From assembly GCF_042477335.2 (NCBI RefSeq), contig NC_091255.1:28498501-28562500 (forward strand): a stretch of DNA of 64,000 nt, in the 5' to 3' direction. The translations under genes and the position numbers were made by a program. The first letter of the stretch is position 1; each line of letters starts with the position of its first letter. Positions 1 to 11,151 of this stretch are shown here, in pieces. Below the pieces are notes generated by a model. That model had not been told where the DNA came from. It did not search any database and saw only the letters and a list, made by a program, of their open reading frames with translations. The stretch is from Ovis canadensis (lineage: Eukaryota; Chordata; Mammalia; Artiodactyla; Bovidae).

Positions 1-160
1 TGTTGCAGAACACGGGCGCTAGGGCACAGGTTTCAGTAGCTGTGGCGCACAGGCTTTAGTTGCTTTGCAGCATGTGAGATCTTCCCGGACCAGGGACTGA
101 ACCCATGTTCCCTGCACTGGCAGGCAGATTCTTAACCACTGGACCACCAAGGGAGTCCTC
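1..160 (-). repeat. CHR-type tRNA-derived SINE, cut at window start
   Basis: Ends with ACTGGACCACCAAGGGAG, the reverse complement of the CHR tRNA-Glu-like head; the tail side lies outside the window. Confidence 0.8.
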
Positions 161-215
161 TATGCAATTATTTTTGTCATTTAATTGCTATTTGCCCCTT
201 CCTGCCCCCACCGCC

Positions 216-715
216 TTTTTTTGGACAGGAAAGTAGGATTTATTGGTGGGTATATGTAAGGAGGGGACAGCATCAAGGCTCTCATGAGTACAGGGCCTTC
301 TATTTATCCCAAGGGCCATGACTCGGGATGTATCTGACCCCACAGCCATCAGGGATAAGCCACTTTTCTGCCTACATGTTTTCAAATTCATCCACATTGA
401 ACTTAATACATCCCCGCTTCTTGGAGGTGTGGATCTTCTGGTGGCCAGGGAACTTGAACTTGGCCCTGAAGAGAGCCTCAATCACATGCTCCTTGTTCTG
501 CACCTTGGTGCGGATGGACATTATTATTGGCCAACGTGGAGCCTGGCTGCTGTGCCCTGGGGCTTTGAAAAGATGCCGTGGACACGTCTGGGGCCTGGGA
601 CTGGGGACAGCATGCCAGTAATAAATGTCCACTGGAAAGGTCTGTCTCCAAGGTCCCTTAGGGCAACCTGTATAGCAACAGGCTGCATATACTATCAAGG
701 AGGCTGCTGTTTGTA
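216..715 (-). pseudogene. RPL10: RPL10 processed pseudogene, 3' part
   Basis: Read on the minus strand, a frame down to 372 contains [18 protein letters not shown] and [11 protein letters not shown], clear large-subunit ribosomal protein uL16 (RPL10) sequence. In-frame TAG codons at 372-374 and 300-302 break the C-terminal part, and the ancestral stop is TGA at 282-284. An AATAAA (239-244) lies 17 nt before a short A tract (216-222), as in a reverse-transcribed mRNA. Upstream of about 530 the match continues only with several indels and fades by about 715. No introns are seen. Non-functional; numerous RPL10 retrocopies exist in mammals. Confidence 0.88.
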
Positions 716-939
716 GCCACTACACCCTGGGCCCTCATGGGTACCCTAATCTTATAAGACTGAGTGGGAAAAGGGAAAACACTGAGCTGACCCTGTTGTG
801 GTGTCAGATAAAAGACAGAATGGCACCAGGCCCCTGAAAGCAATGGGTTTGGGCCACAGGCAAGTACTCGTTGCCCTGAGAGTGAGTGACAGGTGTTCAG
901 CAGTGAAGGAAAGGGGCAAATTTAAAGAAGGCTTGTGGC

Positions 940-1335
940 TCATACAACTCCACATCAAAAAAACAAACAATCCAACTGAAAAATGGGCAGAATCTCTGAA
1001 AAGCCATTTTCCCACAGTAGACATATAGATGGGCAGCAGGCACATGAAAAGATGCTCCGCATCACTAATCACCAGGGAAATTCAAGTCAGAACCACAGTG
1101 AGCTATCACCTCACACCTGTCAGGATAACTATTATAAAAAGACAACAGATAAAAAGTGTGGGTGAGGGCATGGAGAAGAGGGAACCCTCGTACACCATTG
1201 ATGGGCACGTGAATTGGCACAGCCACTATGGAAAACAGTATAGAGGTTCCTCATTAAATTAAAAATAGAACTACCATACAATCCAGCCATTCTACTCCTG
1301 AGTATTTATCTGAAGAGCAAAAACACTAATTAGAA
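940..1335 (+). repeat. L1 fragment (ORF2 C-terminal region)
   Basis: Shows the L1 block for comparing closely related LINEs: GAAAAATGGGCAGA, ACATGAAAAGATGCTC and GAACTACCATACAATCC in order. All frames are broken. Confidence 0.8.
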
Positions 1336-1337
1336 AT

Positions 1338-1520
1338 GCGGCCACTCTTGCCTTCTGAGATGGCCCACATTCTGCCTGTGGAGTGTGTTTCTCTCTAAAT
1401 AAGTCCACTTCTTATCTATCACTTTGTTTCTCACTAAGTTCTCTCTGTGATGAGACATCAAGAACCTGAGCTTCATTAAGTCCTGACTCCAGCCTTCATG
1501 ACCTTCCCTGAGTTCCAAAG
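1338..1520 (+). repeat. ERV LTR fragment (R/U5-like part)
   Basis: Resembles the end of a ruminant ERV1-type LTR: a pyrimidine-rich part with CTCTAAATAAGTCC followed by GATGAGACATCAAGAACC. No provirus genes adjoin it. Family assignment is from recollection. Confidence 0.5.
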
Positions 1521-1590
1521 TAGCTAATCAGGAGAGGAGTAGCCAAGAAACCACCTGAGGCAAAATTCCAGGGACTAGAGAAGCTCATCC

Positions 1591-1870
1591 AGAGAAGGCA
1601 ATGGCACCCCGCTCCAGTACTCTTGCCTGGAAAATCCCATGGGCGGAGGAGCCTGGTAGGCTGAGGTCCGTAGGGTCCCTTAGAGTCGGACATGACTGAG
1701 CGACGTCACTTTCACTTTTCACTTTCATGCATTGGAGAAGGAAATGGCAACCCACTCCAGTGTTCTTGCCTGGAGAATCCCAGGGACGGGGGAGCCTGGT
1801 GGGCTGCCGTCTATGGGGTCGCACAGAGTCGGACACGACTGAAGCGACTTAGCAGCAGCAACAGCAGCAA
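1591..1870 (+). repeat. BOV-A2 SINE
   Basis: Dimer of two Bov-A units (1591-1735 and 1735-1870) separated by CACTTTCACTTTTCACTTTC, ending in GCA/CAG trinucleotides. Ruminant-specific. Confidence 0.9.
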
Positions 1871-1874
1871 GTGC

Positions 1875-2300
1875 CAGTGATGTAATGTACAACATGATCA
1901 ATATAATGGACACTGCTGTATGTTATATATGGAAGCTGTTAAAAGAGTAAATCAGAGTTCTCATCACAAGGAGAAATTTTTTTCTATTTTTTAAATTTTG
2001 TCTCTATATGACAGATGTTCACTAAACTTACTGAGGTAAACATTTCATGATGTATTTAAGTCAAATCACTGTGCTGGGCACCTTAGGCTTATACAGTGCT
2101 GTATGGCAGTTCAGTTCAGTTCAGTTGCTCAGTCATGTCCAGCTCTTTGTAATGCCATGGACTGCAGGCTTCCCTGTCCATCACCAACCCCCGGAGCTTG
2201 CTCAGACTCACGTCCATTGAGTCAGTGATGCCATCCAACTATCTCACCCTCTGAGATATGATGGCAATTATATCTTGATAAAACTGGAAGAAAAAAAAAT
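1875..2300 (+). repeat. L1 3' UTR, interrupted
   Basis: The typical L1 3' end (GTAATGTACAACATGAT ... ATATCTTGATAAAACTGG and an A-rich tail) is split by a BovB-derived piece at 2107-2258. Confidence 0.7.
2107..2258 (-). repeat. BovB 3'-end-derived element
   Basis: Begins with TTCAGTTCAGTTCAGTTGC, the reversed BovB/ART2A terminus, then the minus-strand copy of the RT tail. Inserted in the L1 3' UTR. Confidence 0.85.
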
Positions 2301-2390
2301 AAAGAACCCTTGTGGACTGATGAGACTATATATCCAGGGGTGTGTCTAAAGCATGAAGAAATGAAAATAAAATAAAACATGAAGAAATAG

Positions 2391-2596
2391 TTAGTGTTAG
2401 TTACTTAGCTGTGTCCAACTCTATGCAACCCCATGGACTGCCAGGCTCCTCTGTCCATGGGATTTTCCAGGCAAGACTACTGGCGTTGCCACTCCCTTCT
2501 CCAAGGACTCTTCCCAACCCAGGGATACAACCTGCGTCTCCTATGTCTCCTGCATTGGCAGGCGGGTTCTTTACCACTAGCACTGCCTGGGAAGAC
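2391..2596 (-). repeat. Bov-tA SINE with 13-bp TSD
   Basis: Complete Bov-tA in reverse, flanked by CATGAAGAAATAG at 2378-2390 and 2597-2609. Confidence 0.9.
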
Positions 2597-2609
2597 CATG
2601 AAGAAATAG

Positions 2610-3094
2610 AATGCCTTTAAAAGGATGGGTTAGAATCAAAACATCTACCCGGAGCACAGCATAAATCACCTTAGGATCGCTGGTATGAACTGGAGTGCAA
2701 ATGATGAATACCAACATAGGATTCTTGCAGGAATTCTAATTCCTCAGGCCAACACCATGACATCATCCTTTCTTTTTGATATATATCTAAATCTCCTTTC
2801 AGATAAAAACTTTGCCTGTGCACTACAATTCCTCATGTTTTGAAAATGTACATTTGAATATTTTTTAAATACATATTTTCTTTTCTTTATCTCTATTTCC
2901 TCTGTTTTCAAAGTGTAAACCTGAATCAGAGAGCTCCTGGGTGTTCCCCATGAATAATAGAGAACCTGTAAAAATTGGCATAAGCAGTCAGCCAGCTTCT
3001 GGATAGTGGGATATCCTCCAGTCTTTCTGATATGCAATTTTTTTTTTTAGGAAAGGGCAAAAGTGACCCATTTTACAGTGACCCATATTACAGT
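2610..3094. other. No gene or recognised repeat
   Basis: AT-rich sequence in which I recognise nothing; open frames are short. Confidence 0.5.
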
Positions 3095-3540
3095 GACCCA
3101 AATGCAAGAAATATTAGTAGTTAATGGTTAATGAATATTCACCATGTGACAAGCACAGCAGTATCTCAACTAATCCTTATAAAACCTTACAAGGTGGTTA
3201 TTACTGTTCTCCTTTACAGAGGGGAAGACTGAGTGCTTCCCAGGTGGCGCAGAGGTAAAGAATCTGCCTGCCAATGCAGGAGATTCAAGAGACTTGGGTT
3301 CAATCCCGGTTGGGAAGATCCCTAGAGGAGATACACTCCAGTATTCTTGCCTGGAAAATTCCACGAACAGAGGGGCCTCGTGGGCTAGAGTCCGTGGGGT
3401 TGCAAAGAGTCAGACATGACTGAGCGACTATGCACACACATTAAGGGGAAAACTGAAGCATTTAAGGATTGAGTAACTTATCTGAAGTCCTGTGTAACTG
3501 AGTCAAAGACATCACTGGAACCCTATTTGCCTGCGTCCAG
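3095..3540 (+). repeat. MIR/L2-type relic, interrupted
   Basis: An old SINE-like consensus (CTCCTTTACAGAGGGGAAGACTGAG and, after the insert, GTAACTTATCTGAAGTCC) is split by a younger Bov-tA at 3233-3443. Confidence 0.6.
3233..3443 (+). repeat. Bov-tA SINE inside an MIR/L2 relic
   Basis: Bov-tA head at GTGCTTCCCAGGTGGCGC, tail GACTGAGCGACT. Flanked by AGGGGAAGACTGA (3220-3232) and AGGGGAAAACTGA (3444-3456), a TSD with one change. Confidence 0.88.
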
Positions 3541-3879
3541 GACTAGACTGCTCATTCCTGCCCTCTGCCGCCTCCTGGGTCTATGGATCTGTTTGCAGAC
3601 AGCCAGCTCATTAGAGTCCTTTCTCAAACAAAGAAGTGACTATTCAATTTCCTCTTGAAAATTTTCAAGGAAGTTCACTAAAACCCATTCACATCACAAT
3701 CTTCTACTCAATCTTCTATAAAGTCCCTGTTGAGAAATCAGTCTCAGCAAGCCCTCATTCCCAAGCGTAAATGAATTTCCCCTGTCTCCTCAGTAGGATG
3801 AGAAAATGAAAATGGGGTGATAAGAAATTAGCCTAGGAACTTAATTTTCATTGCTGATAGGGTTTAATCCATCTTAACT

Positions 3880-4680
3880 TTTTTATGATTATGAACTTGA
3901 TCAAATCACACAAAATAGAATAGCACAATGAACCGTGCCCACCCCCTATGGACTCATTGCTTAGATTCAACAATTATCAAAATCCTGCCACGGATTCAAC
4001 CACTTTTTTTCCTTGGCTGAAGTATTTAAAAACAAATTCCAGACATTATGCTGTTCTGTCATTTCACCCCCTATTTTCCACTTCTAAAATATATAGACAT
4101 TTTCTCACTTAAGTCCAATGTTATTTCATACTGTAAAATATAACAATTCTTTGATATGATCCAATACTGGGTATTCAATAAGTGCTTCCAAAAGATGTCT
4201 TTTTATTACTGATGTGCTTGAATCAAACTTCAAACAAGACCACACAATGTATTTTAAGGGCACATCACAGCTTTTAAATCTCTTTTGTTTGGAACAGTCT
4301 CTCTGTTCCCTACCTTCCCCCTCATCTGTTTTTTCCTCCTCTTCATGTCATTGCTGCTGCTGCTAAGTCACTTCAGTCGTGTCTGACTCTGTGCGACCCC
4401 ATAGACGGCAGCTCACCAGGCTCCCCTGTCCCTGGGATTCTCCAGGCAAGAATACTGGAGTGGGTTGCCATTTCCTTCTCCAATGCATGAAAGTGAAACG
4501 TGGAAGTGAAATCGCGCAATCGTGTTGGACTCTTCACGACCCCATGGACTGTAACCAGGCTCCTCTCTCCATGGGATTCTCCAGGCAGGAGTACTGGAGT
4601 GGGTGCCATTTTCTCCTCCCTTCATGTCATTGACTTGTCGAAAAAACAATGTTTAATGTTTCTAAAAAAAAAAAATCATG
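3880..4680 (-). repeat. Old L1M-type 3' UTR, interrupted by BOV-A2
   Basis: The stretch with AGATTCAACAATTATCAAAAT and AAACAAATTCCAGACATTATG matches an L1M 3' region read in reverse, and resumes after the BOV-A2 insertion with ACTTGTCGAAAAAAC. Confidence 0.65.
4354..4619 (-). repeat. BOV-A2 SINE with 13-bp TSD
   Basis: Reverse BOV-A2 dimer starting in CTGCTGCTAAG. Flanked by CTTCATGTCATTG at 4341-4353 and 4620-4632. Confidence 0.9.
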
Positions 4681-4887
4681 TATAAATGGAATAATACTGA
4701 GTTCTAAAAAAACTCATACATGTTTATATAATAAATAGGAATTTTATAGCATTCATGAGTTCTGCGAATGGACTCTACCATATCACATGTAAATCTATTT
4801 ATGTACTTTTGTATCCTTACTTCTGCACTATGTAAGAAATAAGACGCTTCTTGAAGTGGAAAAATGTGTCATATGAAGAGTGGTCCA

Positions 4888-5030
4888 GGGACTTGCCTGG
4901 TGGTACAGTGGTTAAGTCTCTGCACTGCCAATACAGGGGCCATGGGTTCAATCCCTAGTCGGGGAACTAAGGTCCCATGTGCTGTGCAGTGTGGCCAAAA
5001 GATTAAAAACAAACAAAAAATAAATAAAAA
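4888..5030 (+). repeat. CHR-type SINE
   Basis: GGGACTTGCCTGGTGGTACAG head, internal box-B-like GGTTCAATCC, and an A-rich (AAATAA) tail. Confidence 0.85.
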
Positions 5031-5129
5031 ACATTCCCCCCCCCCAGCCCCGAAAAAAAAGAATGGCCCAAGATAGGATGAGGGAGACATCCAGGAAATG
5101 GAGATCAAAGGGAAAGATGAAATTTGATA

Positions 5130-5380
5130 AATGTTTTAAAAATTAGTTTCTATTGGAATGTAGTTGCTTTACAATGTTGGGTTAATTTCAGGTGTACAGC
5201 AAACTGAATCAGTTATACATATACATATATTTGCTCTTTTTAAAGATTGGTTCCAATCTTAAAAAATCTTAAAAAGAATCTACTGTTTTAGATTCTTTTC
5301 CCATATAGGTCATTACAGAGTATTGACTATAATTCCTTGTGCTATATAGTAGGTTCTTATTGAAATCTGGTAATTTATCC
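5130..5380 (-). repeat. L1 3' UTR fragment
   Basis: Reverse L1 3' UTR: TAGTTGCTTTACAATGTTGGG through CTTGTGCTATATAGTAGG. Similar copies lie at 43360-43885. Confidence 0.75.
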
Positions 5381-6040
5381 ACTCTCGGGTGAGAGGCATT
5401 GAACTGGGTAGCCATAAGCCTTCACTTCACAGGCAACATGGAGACCTCATTGGACAAGAGTCCTTGTCAGCAAGTTGCTCAGAGTCTTCATAAATAACCT
5501 TGCAGTCTACGCATACACAAGCCTTCAGCCTCCATCTCCCTTGGTGACCCCTGATGACCCTTCCACCTCCAGGGCCCTTGATGAATGGGGTGGAAGCATC
5601 TGTTGACAGGTACAACTACTCTGGTCCCTCTCTAAGGATTTGTTTAGATTTTCTGAAGTTTGATTCCCTATGAGGAGGTAACATGTAGCTATCTGGAACC
5701 ATGAGACAGTCCTGTATGGTCTCAGTTACTGCATGTCAGCCTCTGAAAACCAGACACCGTCCGGGCATCCTGACAAGGTGGCATCTGGCTGCCCAAGATT
5801 TTGCTGCTGGGCCTGGATGGCTCTCAGACTGGCTGCCACCCTCACCACTAAACATCTTGCCTGGCGAACGAGGCCTCCCGGGACCTCTTCTTTTCCTCTC
5901 CTCTCCCTTATTCTGCCGCCCCGACGAGCCACCCCAGCGATTTATTTCCTGACCCCACTGCCACTCCACCAGCCCAAGCTCCGTCTCTCCTCAGGCTATT
6001 CCAGCTAACTCCTAATTTGTCTTTTATACTCTTTTGTCTT
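5381..6040. other. No gene or recognised repeat
   Basis: Unique sequence. Overlapping frames around 5700-6000 on both strands are 70-90 codons long and look compositional. Confidence 0.5.
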
Positions 6041-6640
6041 CATCTGCTTCCAAACCTTTTTCCATAGCAACCTTTGAAAAATCTTACTGGGTCACTTCCC
6101 TACTTAAAAACCTTCAAGAGTTCCCTTGGCTTGACATCAGAGGCTCTTTCTGATCTGGTGCCAGCTCCTTCACACTCAGCCCCACTCCACATAAGACTCT
6201 CTGCCCGCTTCCCATAGTACCCTGGCACCTGCTACTGCCCTCGGCTAGAAAGTCTCTCTCCCATGCCCACCACTCCCTCCCTGCTTTTTTCCTGGAGTAA
6301 CTTCTTACACATCCTTCACATTGAAAAAGACTCTGATGCTAGGCAAGACTGAAGGCAGGAGGAGAAGGGAGTGACAGAGGATGAGATGGTCACGTGGCAT
6401 CACTGACTCAATGGACACAAGTTTGAGTAAACTCCAGGAAGTGGAGTTTACTTCTGCAAGAATACTCCTTGCAGTGAAGGACAGCAAGCCTGGCATGCTG
6501 CAGTCCATGGGGTCACAAAGAGTAGGACACGACTGAGCGACTGAACACAACTGAACTGGCACATCCTTCTAGAATCACCTTAGATACTCCCTCCTCCAAG
6601 AAGCCCACTTCCCATCTGAAGCAGGCACGGCCACAGAGCT
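6041..6640 (-). repeat. L2 fragment, interrupted
   Basis: Reverse L2 pattern (CTTACTGGGTCACTTCCCTAC ... TCTGATCTGGTGCCAGCTCC) continuing after the BovB insert with TCTAGAATCACC. Confidence 0.65.
6318..6559 (+). repeat. BovB 3' fragment with 10-bp TSD
   Basis: The last RT-tail part of BovB, ending GACTGAGCGACTGAAC. Flanked by CACATCCTTC at 6308-6317 and 6560-6569. Confidence 0.88.
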
Positions 6641-6699
6641 GTGCTCCCCTCAAAAGAGTACTAGCGTCTTTCCTTATCTAGCAGTGTCTGACATGCCAG

Positions 6700-6890
6700 G
6701 AATAAATCTCAGATGATTGATTAAGTGATGTTTTAAGATAGCATGCCTTTTCGGCTTCAGGCTGAACACCTCGGCTCCTACAATAATTCCTCCTTTGGTG
6801 GCATTTCCACATTTCTCCCCATAGTGACCTGTCTTGCAGGAACAGATTACTTTGCAGGATGGTGCAGGAGCATCCCTGGTCCCCTTAATT
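6700..6890 (-). other. Unexplained open stretch with an EGF-like cysteine motif
   Basis: The minus-strand frame encodes CSCKTGHYGEKCGNATKGG, matching the EGF signature C-x-C-x5-G-x2-C. It has only the last three cysteines of a domain, no certain splice sites, and the N-terminal part of the frame (toward 7003) is SINE. It may be a relic exon or chance. Confidence 0.25.
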
Positions 6891-6904
6891 AAACCATAAT
6901 TGCG

Positions 6905-7131
6905 GGTGGGGTGGGAGTGGTAAAGAACCTGCCTGCCAATGCAGGAGACATAAGAGATGCAGGTTCCATCCCTGGGTCGGGAAGATCCCCTGGAGGAGGT
7001 CACAGCAATCCACTCCAGTATTCTTGCCTGGAGAACCCCATGGACAGAGGAGCCTAGCAGCTACAGTCCATAGTGTCGCACAGAGTCAGACACGACTGAA
7101 GCGGCTTAGCATACACATACACACGCACACG
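6905..7131 (+). repeat. Bov-tA SINE
   Basis: From the tRNA-like AGTGGTAAAGAACCTGCC to GACACGACTGAAGCGGC, followed by a short CA-rich tail. The first bases of the head are missing. Confidence 0.85.
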
Positions 7132-7383
7132 GGAAGGGCACGCTCACTGCCTTGCTGGCTCCTACTGTATTGTTCCGGGAATCCCCAAGTTTCCACCTCA
7201 AACTCTGCTCCTGGGTCCACCATCTGGCCCATGTGCAGGTGGTTTGGGACCCCTGGTCAGGCCCATACAAGTAGCCCTTACATGTGATGTCATCTTGTGA
7301 GATTCAGCCCATTTGTGTCTCTTAACACTCTCTAGTTGCAAGGAAAAGAAACAAATTCTGGCTTTTTAAAAAGGATTTGTTTA

Positions 7384-7610
7384 GGATTTCTCTGGTGGTC
7401 CAGTGGCTAAGAATCCGCCTTGCAATGCAGGGAACGTGGCTTGGATCCCTGGTCAGGGAATTAAGATCCCACGTGCCATGGGGCAACTGAGCCCGTGAAC
7501 CACAACTAGAGAGCCTGTGCACCTCAACAAAAGATCCTGCATGATGAAACAAAGACCCTGCATGCTGCCGCTGAGATCGACACAGCCAAATAAATAAATT
7601 TTCTTTTTTT
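7384..7610 (+). repeat. CHR SINE with 13-bp TSD
   Basis: Full CHR unit with AAATAAATAAATTTT tail. Flanked by AAGGATTTGTTTA at 7371-7383 and 7611-7623. Confidence 0.9.
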
Positions 7611-7623
7611 AAGGATTTGTTTA

Positions 7624-9170
7624 AAGATCTTGGAGGGGTAACTCTCAGGAGACAAACAGTGCTGAACAACAGGTCACAGTTAGGACAGGAAATGGGACCA
7701 TTCTGGGAATCCAGGCAGCAGGAACCATCAGACACACTTTATTGGACATTGCTGCCAGGAGAAAGCAGCTGTAACCCTGTTCCATCACTCTCAAGATCCT
7801 GGTCCCCAAGAAATGGAGAGGTTGGCTGGGCTGCCGGGTCACATGCTCACCTTTCAATCTGGGAGAGGAATCTTGTTTCTCCCAAGGCTGCGTGCAGTGG
7901 GGCATGTAGAGAAATATGCTCTTACCAGAAGGTGAGTTGATGGCCAGTCGGAAGAAGACATTGACCTCAATCCAGCTACAACCTGGATAGATTCTGGAGA
8001 TACAGGAAGCTGGATGGAGAAGATTCCGTGTGGTTTTCAAAGGATTATCTTCGGTCCAGTTCCAGCAGGGTCTCCCCAAGGCTCTCTTTTGAACGGCATA
8101 GCACTGGAGCGGGTGTTACTGAGAACAGCCAGACAGCCAGTGTGCTGTAGGGCTCTAGTCTGTTCAGAGCAGACCCCACTGAGGGACAGGATAGGATTTA
8201 AGGAGTATGCACAGGCTCAGTGACCACCACCCTGAGGGTAACACCAGGGACCAGGCTCCAGCAGCAAGATTGATTCCAATTTCTGTGGCCTGGGAAATTC
8301 TTGGCTTCCTGGCCGCTGGGAGCCTTAGCTGCCCACGTCTTCCTTTTCTCCTTGCATCCTGCTCCTAGTGAACTTTCTCTCTAGACCTGTCCCAAGCTCT
8401 CTCAGTTGCTTCCTGGTGGCCATGTCCTAGTATGACAGTACTTTCCAGTCTCTGACAAAGTCCCCAACCTGAGGATAGAAACCTCACCCAACGTCTTGAA
8501 AGTGAACCCAAGCATATTTTTCAAACAAAGAACTGTCAAGAGAAAAGGTTCTTTTCAGTGGGTGGATTTATGTAACGACAGGCTTTATAAAGGTATGCAC
8601 AAGAACAATTACCTCTAGCAAGCCAATTCTAAGTCATGACCCCAGGACTCTCCTAGAATCTTGCAAGTAAGTGTCAGACCACAGCCTCAGCAAACCTCCC
8701 AGAGACCAGCCCTCTTGGTTCTGTGATTCTTTCCACTGAGGAGAAAAGTACACAGTCGGAAGCATTAGCCTGTCAACACTTCACATCCCCTTTTACCAGG
8801 AACTTCTTCTCAGCACAGACTTCATTTCCCCAGGCTTCCTTGATCACAAGACCTCTTATCCCCTCCAGGCTTGAGTGCCAGCATTTCTTCTCCAGATCTC
8901 ATCAGCTTTCAATCCATCACCTACTATTTTCAACCTCCGTGTAATTAGTGTTCCTATTCTCAAAGAAGAGGAAAAGAAGTGAGAGAGCATGAGGGGATTA
9001 TTGAGAGGACAGTACCTCCAGTTGACCTTCAAGCTAGACCAGGACAATCAGAAGCTCCTCACACTCTCTCTCCCCTGTGCCTGGAATATGCATCCAACTG
9101 GCCTTTCTAGAAGCTTCCCTCTCCCCCTTCTAGAAGGTGCCCCAAGGACACAGCCTTAAGATAGATGTTT
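7624..9170. other. Repeat-poor island, no gene recognised
   Basis: About 1.5 kb of mostly unique DNA. Frames at 7617-7940 (+), 7645-8079 (-) and 8014-8223 (+) overlap each other and match nothing I know. Confidence 0.45.
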
Positions 9171-9422
9171 TGAGACCATTTGGTTAGTATATATGACTGA
9201 GCCCAGATAAGGCCTCTATATAAATTTTAAAGATGCTGGTGGAGATCTACTCCTCTTGCAGTCACCCAAAACAAGCCTGGTACATAAGTTCTGGTGATTT
9301 TAAACCTGTCACCGAGCCATCTGGAGTGGCTGCTTCTTTTATTTGGTCTTTCCTTGCCCTGCATGTACAGGGGTCAGTTTGCAAACCAACAGTGGGATCA
9401 GTCACTCTATTAAACACTTAAC
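9170..9422 (+). repeat. LTR-like fragment
   Basis: A CTATATAAATTTTAAAG box, then GAGCCATCTGGAGTGGCTGC and a closing CTCTATTAAACAC suggest the U3/R part of an old LTR. Family not determined. Confidence 0.35.
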
Positions 9423-9429
9423 AATATTA

Positions 9430-9660
9430 TCACACTACCATGTGCAAAATAGATAGCTAGTAGGAAGCTGTTGTGTAGCACAGGGGGCTCTGTGATGACC
9501 TAGATGGGTGGGATGGGGGTTAGGTGGAAGGGAGGCTCAAGAGGCAGCTATATGTATATGAATACGTATAGCTCATTCACTTTGTTGTACAGCAGAAACC
9601 GACATAATATTATAGAGCAATTATATTCCAACTAAAAGAAAGACAAAAAAAACCAATATT
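9430..9660 (+). repeat. L1 3' UTR
   Basis: Forward L1 3' UTR: GTGCAAAATAGATAGCTAG to CAATTATATTCCAACTAAAAG. Confidence 0.75.
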
Positions 9661-9959
9661 ATCTCGTTGAGACCTCTAAATATTCCCATTTTACAAATGG
9701 AGCCGGTGCAGGAACTCCAGAGCCATCAAGAGGCAGGGGAAATTGAAAAAAAAAAAAGAGGCAGGGGTTATTAACAAGTGGGGATTAGGGGCTATGGGAA
9801 GATGACCACACCCCCTGAACCAGTCTTGGGCCAGAAATCCTTCTCTGGGAAAGTCATTCTTCTGAAACTTTAAAGCTTTGGGGCTGAGAATTCTCACTGC
9901 AAATAGTCATTAATTAAGGATTCATTGACCAGAATGTTTTATCAACTGAGTCCTCTGCA

Positions 9960-9984
9960 TGTGTGTGTGTGTGTGTGTGTGTGT
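9960..9984. repeat. (TG)n microsatellite
   Basis: Twelve uninterrupted TG units. Confidence 0.95.
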
Positions 9985-10074
9985 AGAAGAATATTTACAA
10001 CAAAGTCTTTAAATAAAGGATTTTTACTTCCTTCTGTCATGCAAACACTTGCAATCTGTCAGGAAGGATTTAAT

Positions 10075-10205
10075 TTTTTAATGTATTTATTTTTAACTGA
10101 AGGATATTTGCTTTACAAAGGTTTCTGCCATACTTCAGCTCAAATCAGCCATAGGTGTATATACGTCTCCTCCCTCTTGAACCTCCCTCCCACCTCTCAC
10201 CCCAT
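10075..10205 (-). repeat. Ruminant L1 3' end, truncated
   Basis: Reverse of the L1_BT-type terminus: TTTGCTTTACAAAGGTTTCTGCC and the polypyrimidine CTCCCTCTTGAACCTCCC. Confidence 0.65.
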
Positions 10206-10782
10206 AAGGATTTAACTTTTTCATTAAACTTTTTCATTTAAGATCATTGTAGAGTCACATGCAGTTGTGAGAAATGTACTATCTGTGTATTCTTTTATAT
10301 CTTTTGCTAACTTTCTAATTAGATGTTTTAAATGTAGTTTTTACTATTCCTTTCTATTTTAGATATTAGTCCTTTGCTGGATAGGTGGTTTGCAAGAGAT
10401 TTTTTTTTTCTCGGTCTGTCACTTATTCTTCATCCTCTTAACAGGGTCTTTCAGAACAAAAGTTTTCATTTCGACGAAGTCTGACTTAGCAATTTTTGCT
10501 TTCATGGATGGTGTGTTTGGTATCAGATCAAAGAACTCTGCCTAGGCCAACTCCTGAAGTTTTCGTCCCACTTTTCCCCTAAGAGTTGCCCAGTTTTCAT
10601 TTTCTATTTTAGTCCAGGATCTGTTTTGAGTTAATTTTTGTTTGAGATGTGAGGTTTAGGTTGAGGTTTTTTGTTTTTGTTTTTGTTGTTTTGCTTTTGG
10701 ATATCCAATTGCTCCAGGATCATTTGCTGAAAACTTGTTCTTCTCCGCTGAATTACTTTTGCTCCTTTAAAAAAAAAATCAG

Positions 10783-10912
10783 CTGGAGAAATCCCCTGGC
10801 AGTCAAGTGGTTAGGACTCCATGCTTTCACTGAGGGCCCAGGTCCAGTACTTGGTTGGGAAATGAAGGTCCAACAAGCTGTCTGGTAAGGCCAAAAAAAA
10901 AAAAAAAACAAG
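10783..10912 (+). repeat. CHR-type SINE, divergent
   Basis: GAAATCCCCTGGCAGTCAAGTGG head, A16 tail, inside antisense L1. Confidence 0.75.
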
Positions 10913-11032
10913 GATCATTTGGGCATATTTGTGTGGGTCTACTTCTGGATTCTCTATTCTGTTCCATTGATCTACAGGTTTATTCCTCCACCAATACTAG
11001 TTTTTGTTTTGGTTACATCATGTTGCTTTTGG

Positions 11033-11110
11033 AGCCTTAGTTTCCTGACCAAGGATTGAAGCCAGGTGTGAAAGCGCAGCATCTGAACCAATGGGCTGCC
11101 AGGGAATCCC
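11033..11110 (-). repeat. CHR-type SINE fragment
   Basis: Reverse SINE head (CAATGGGCTGCCAGGGAATCC) inside the L1, 40 bases left of the BovB insertion. Confidence 0.65.
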
Positions 11111-11151
11111 CCACCAATTGTAGTCTTGATTAATCTAACTATAACCCTTGA

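Noticed and set aside
1591-1870. Recurring short frames with [14 protein letters not shown]-type sequence
   Set aside because: Translation of BOV-A/Bov-tA units in several places; not a protein family.
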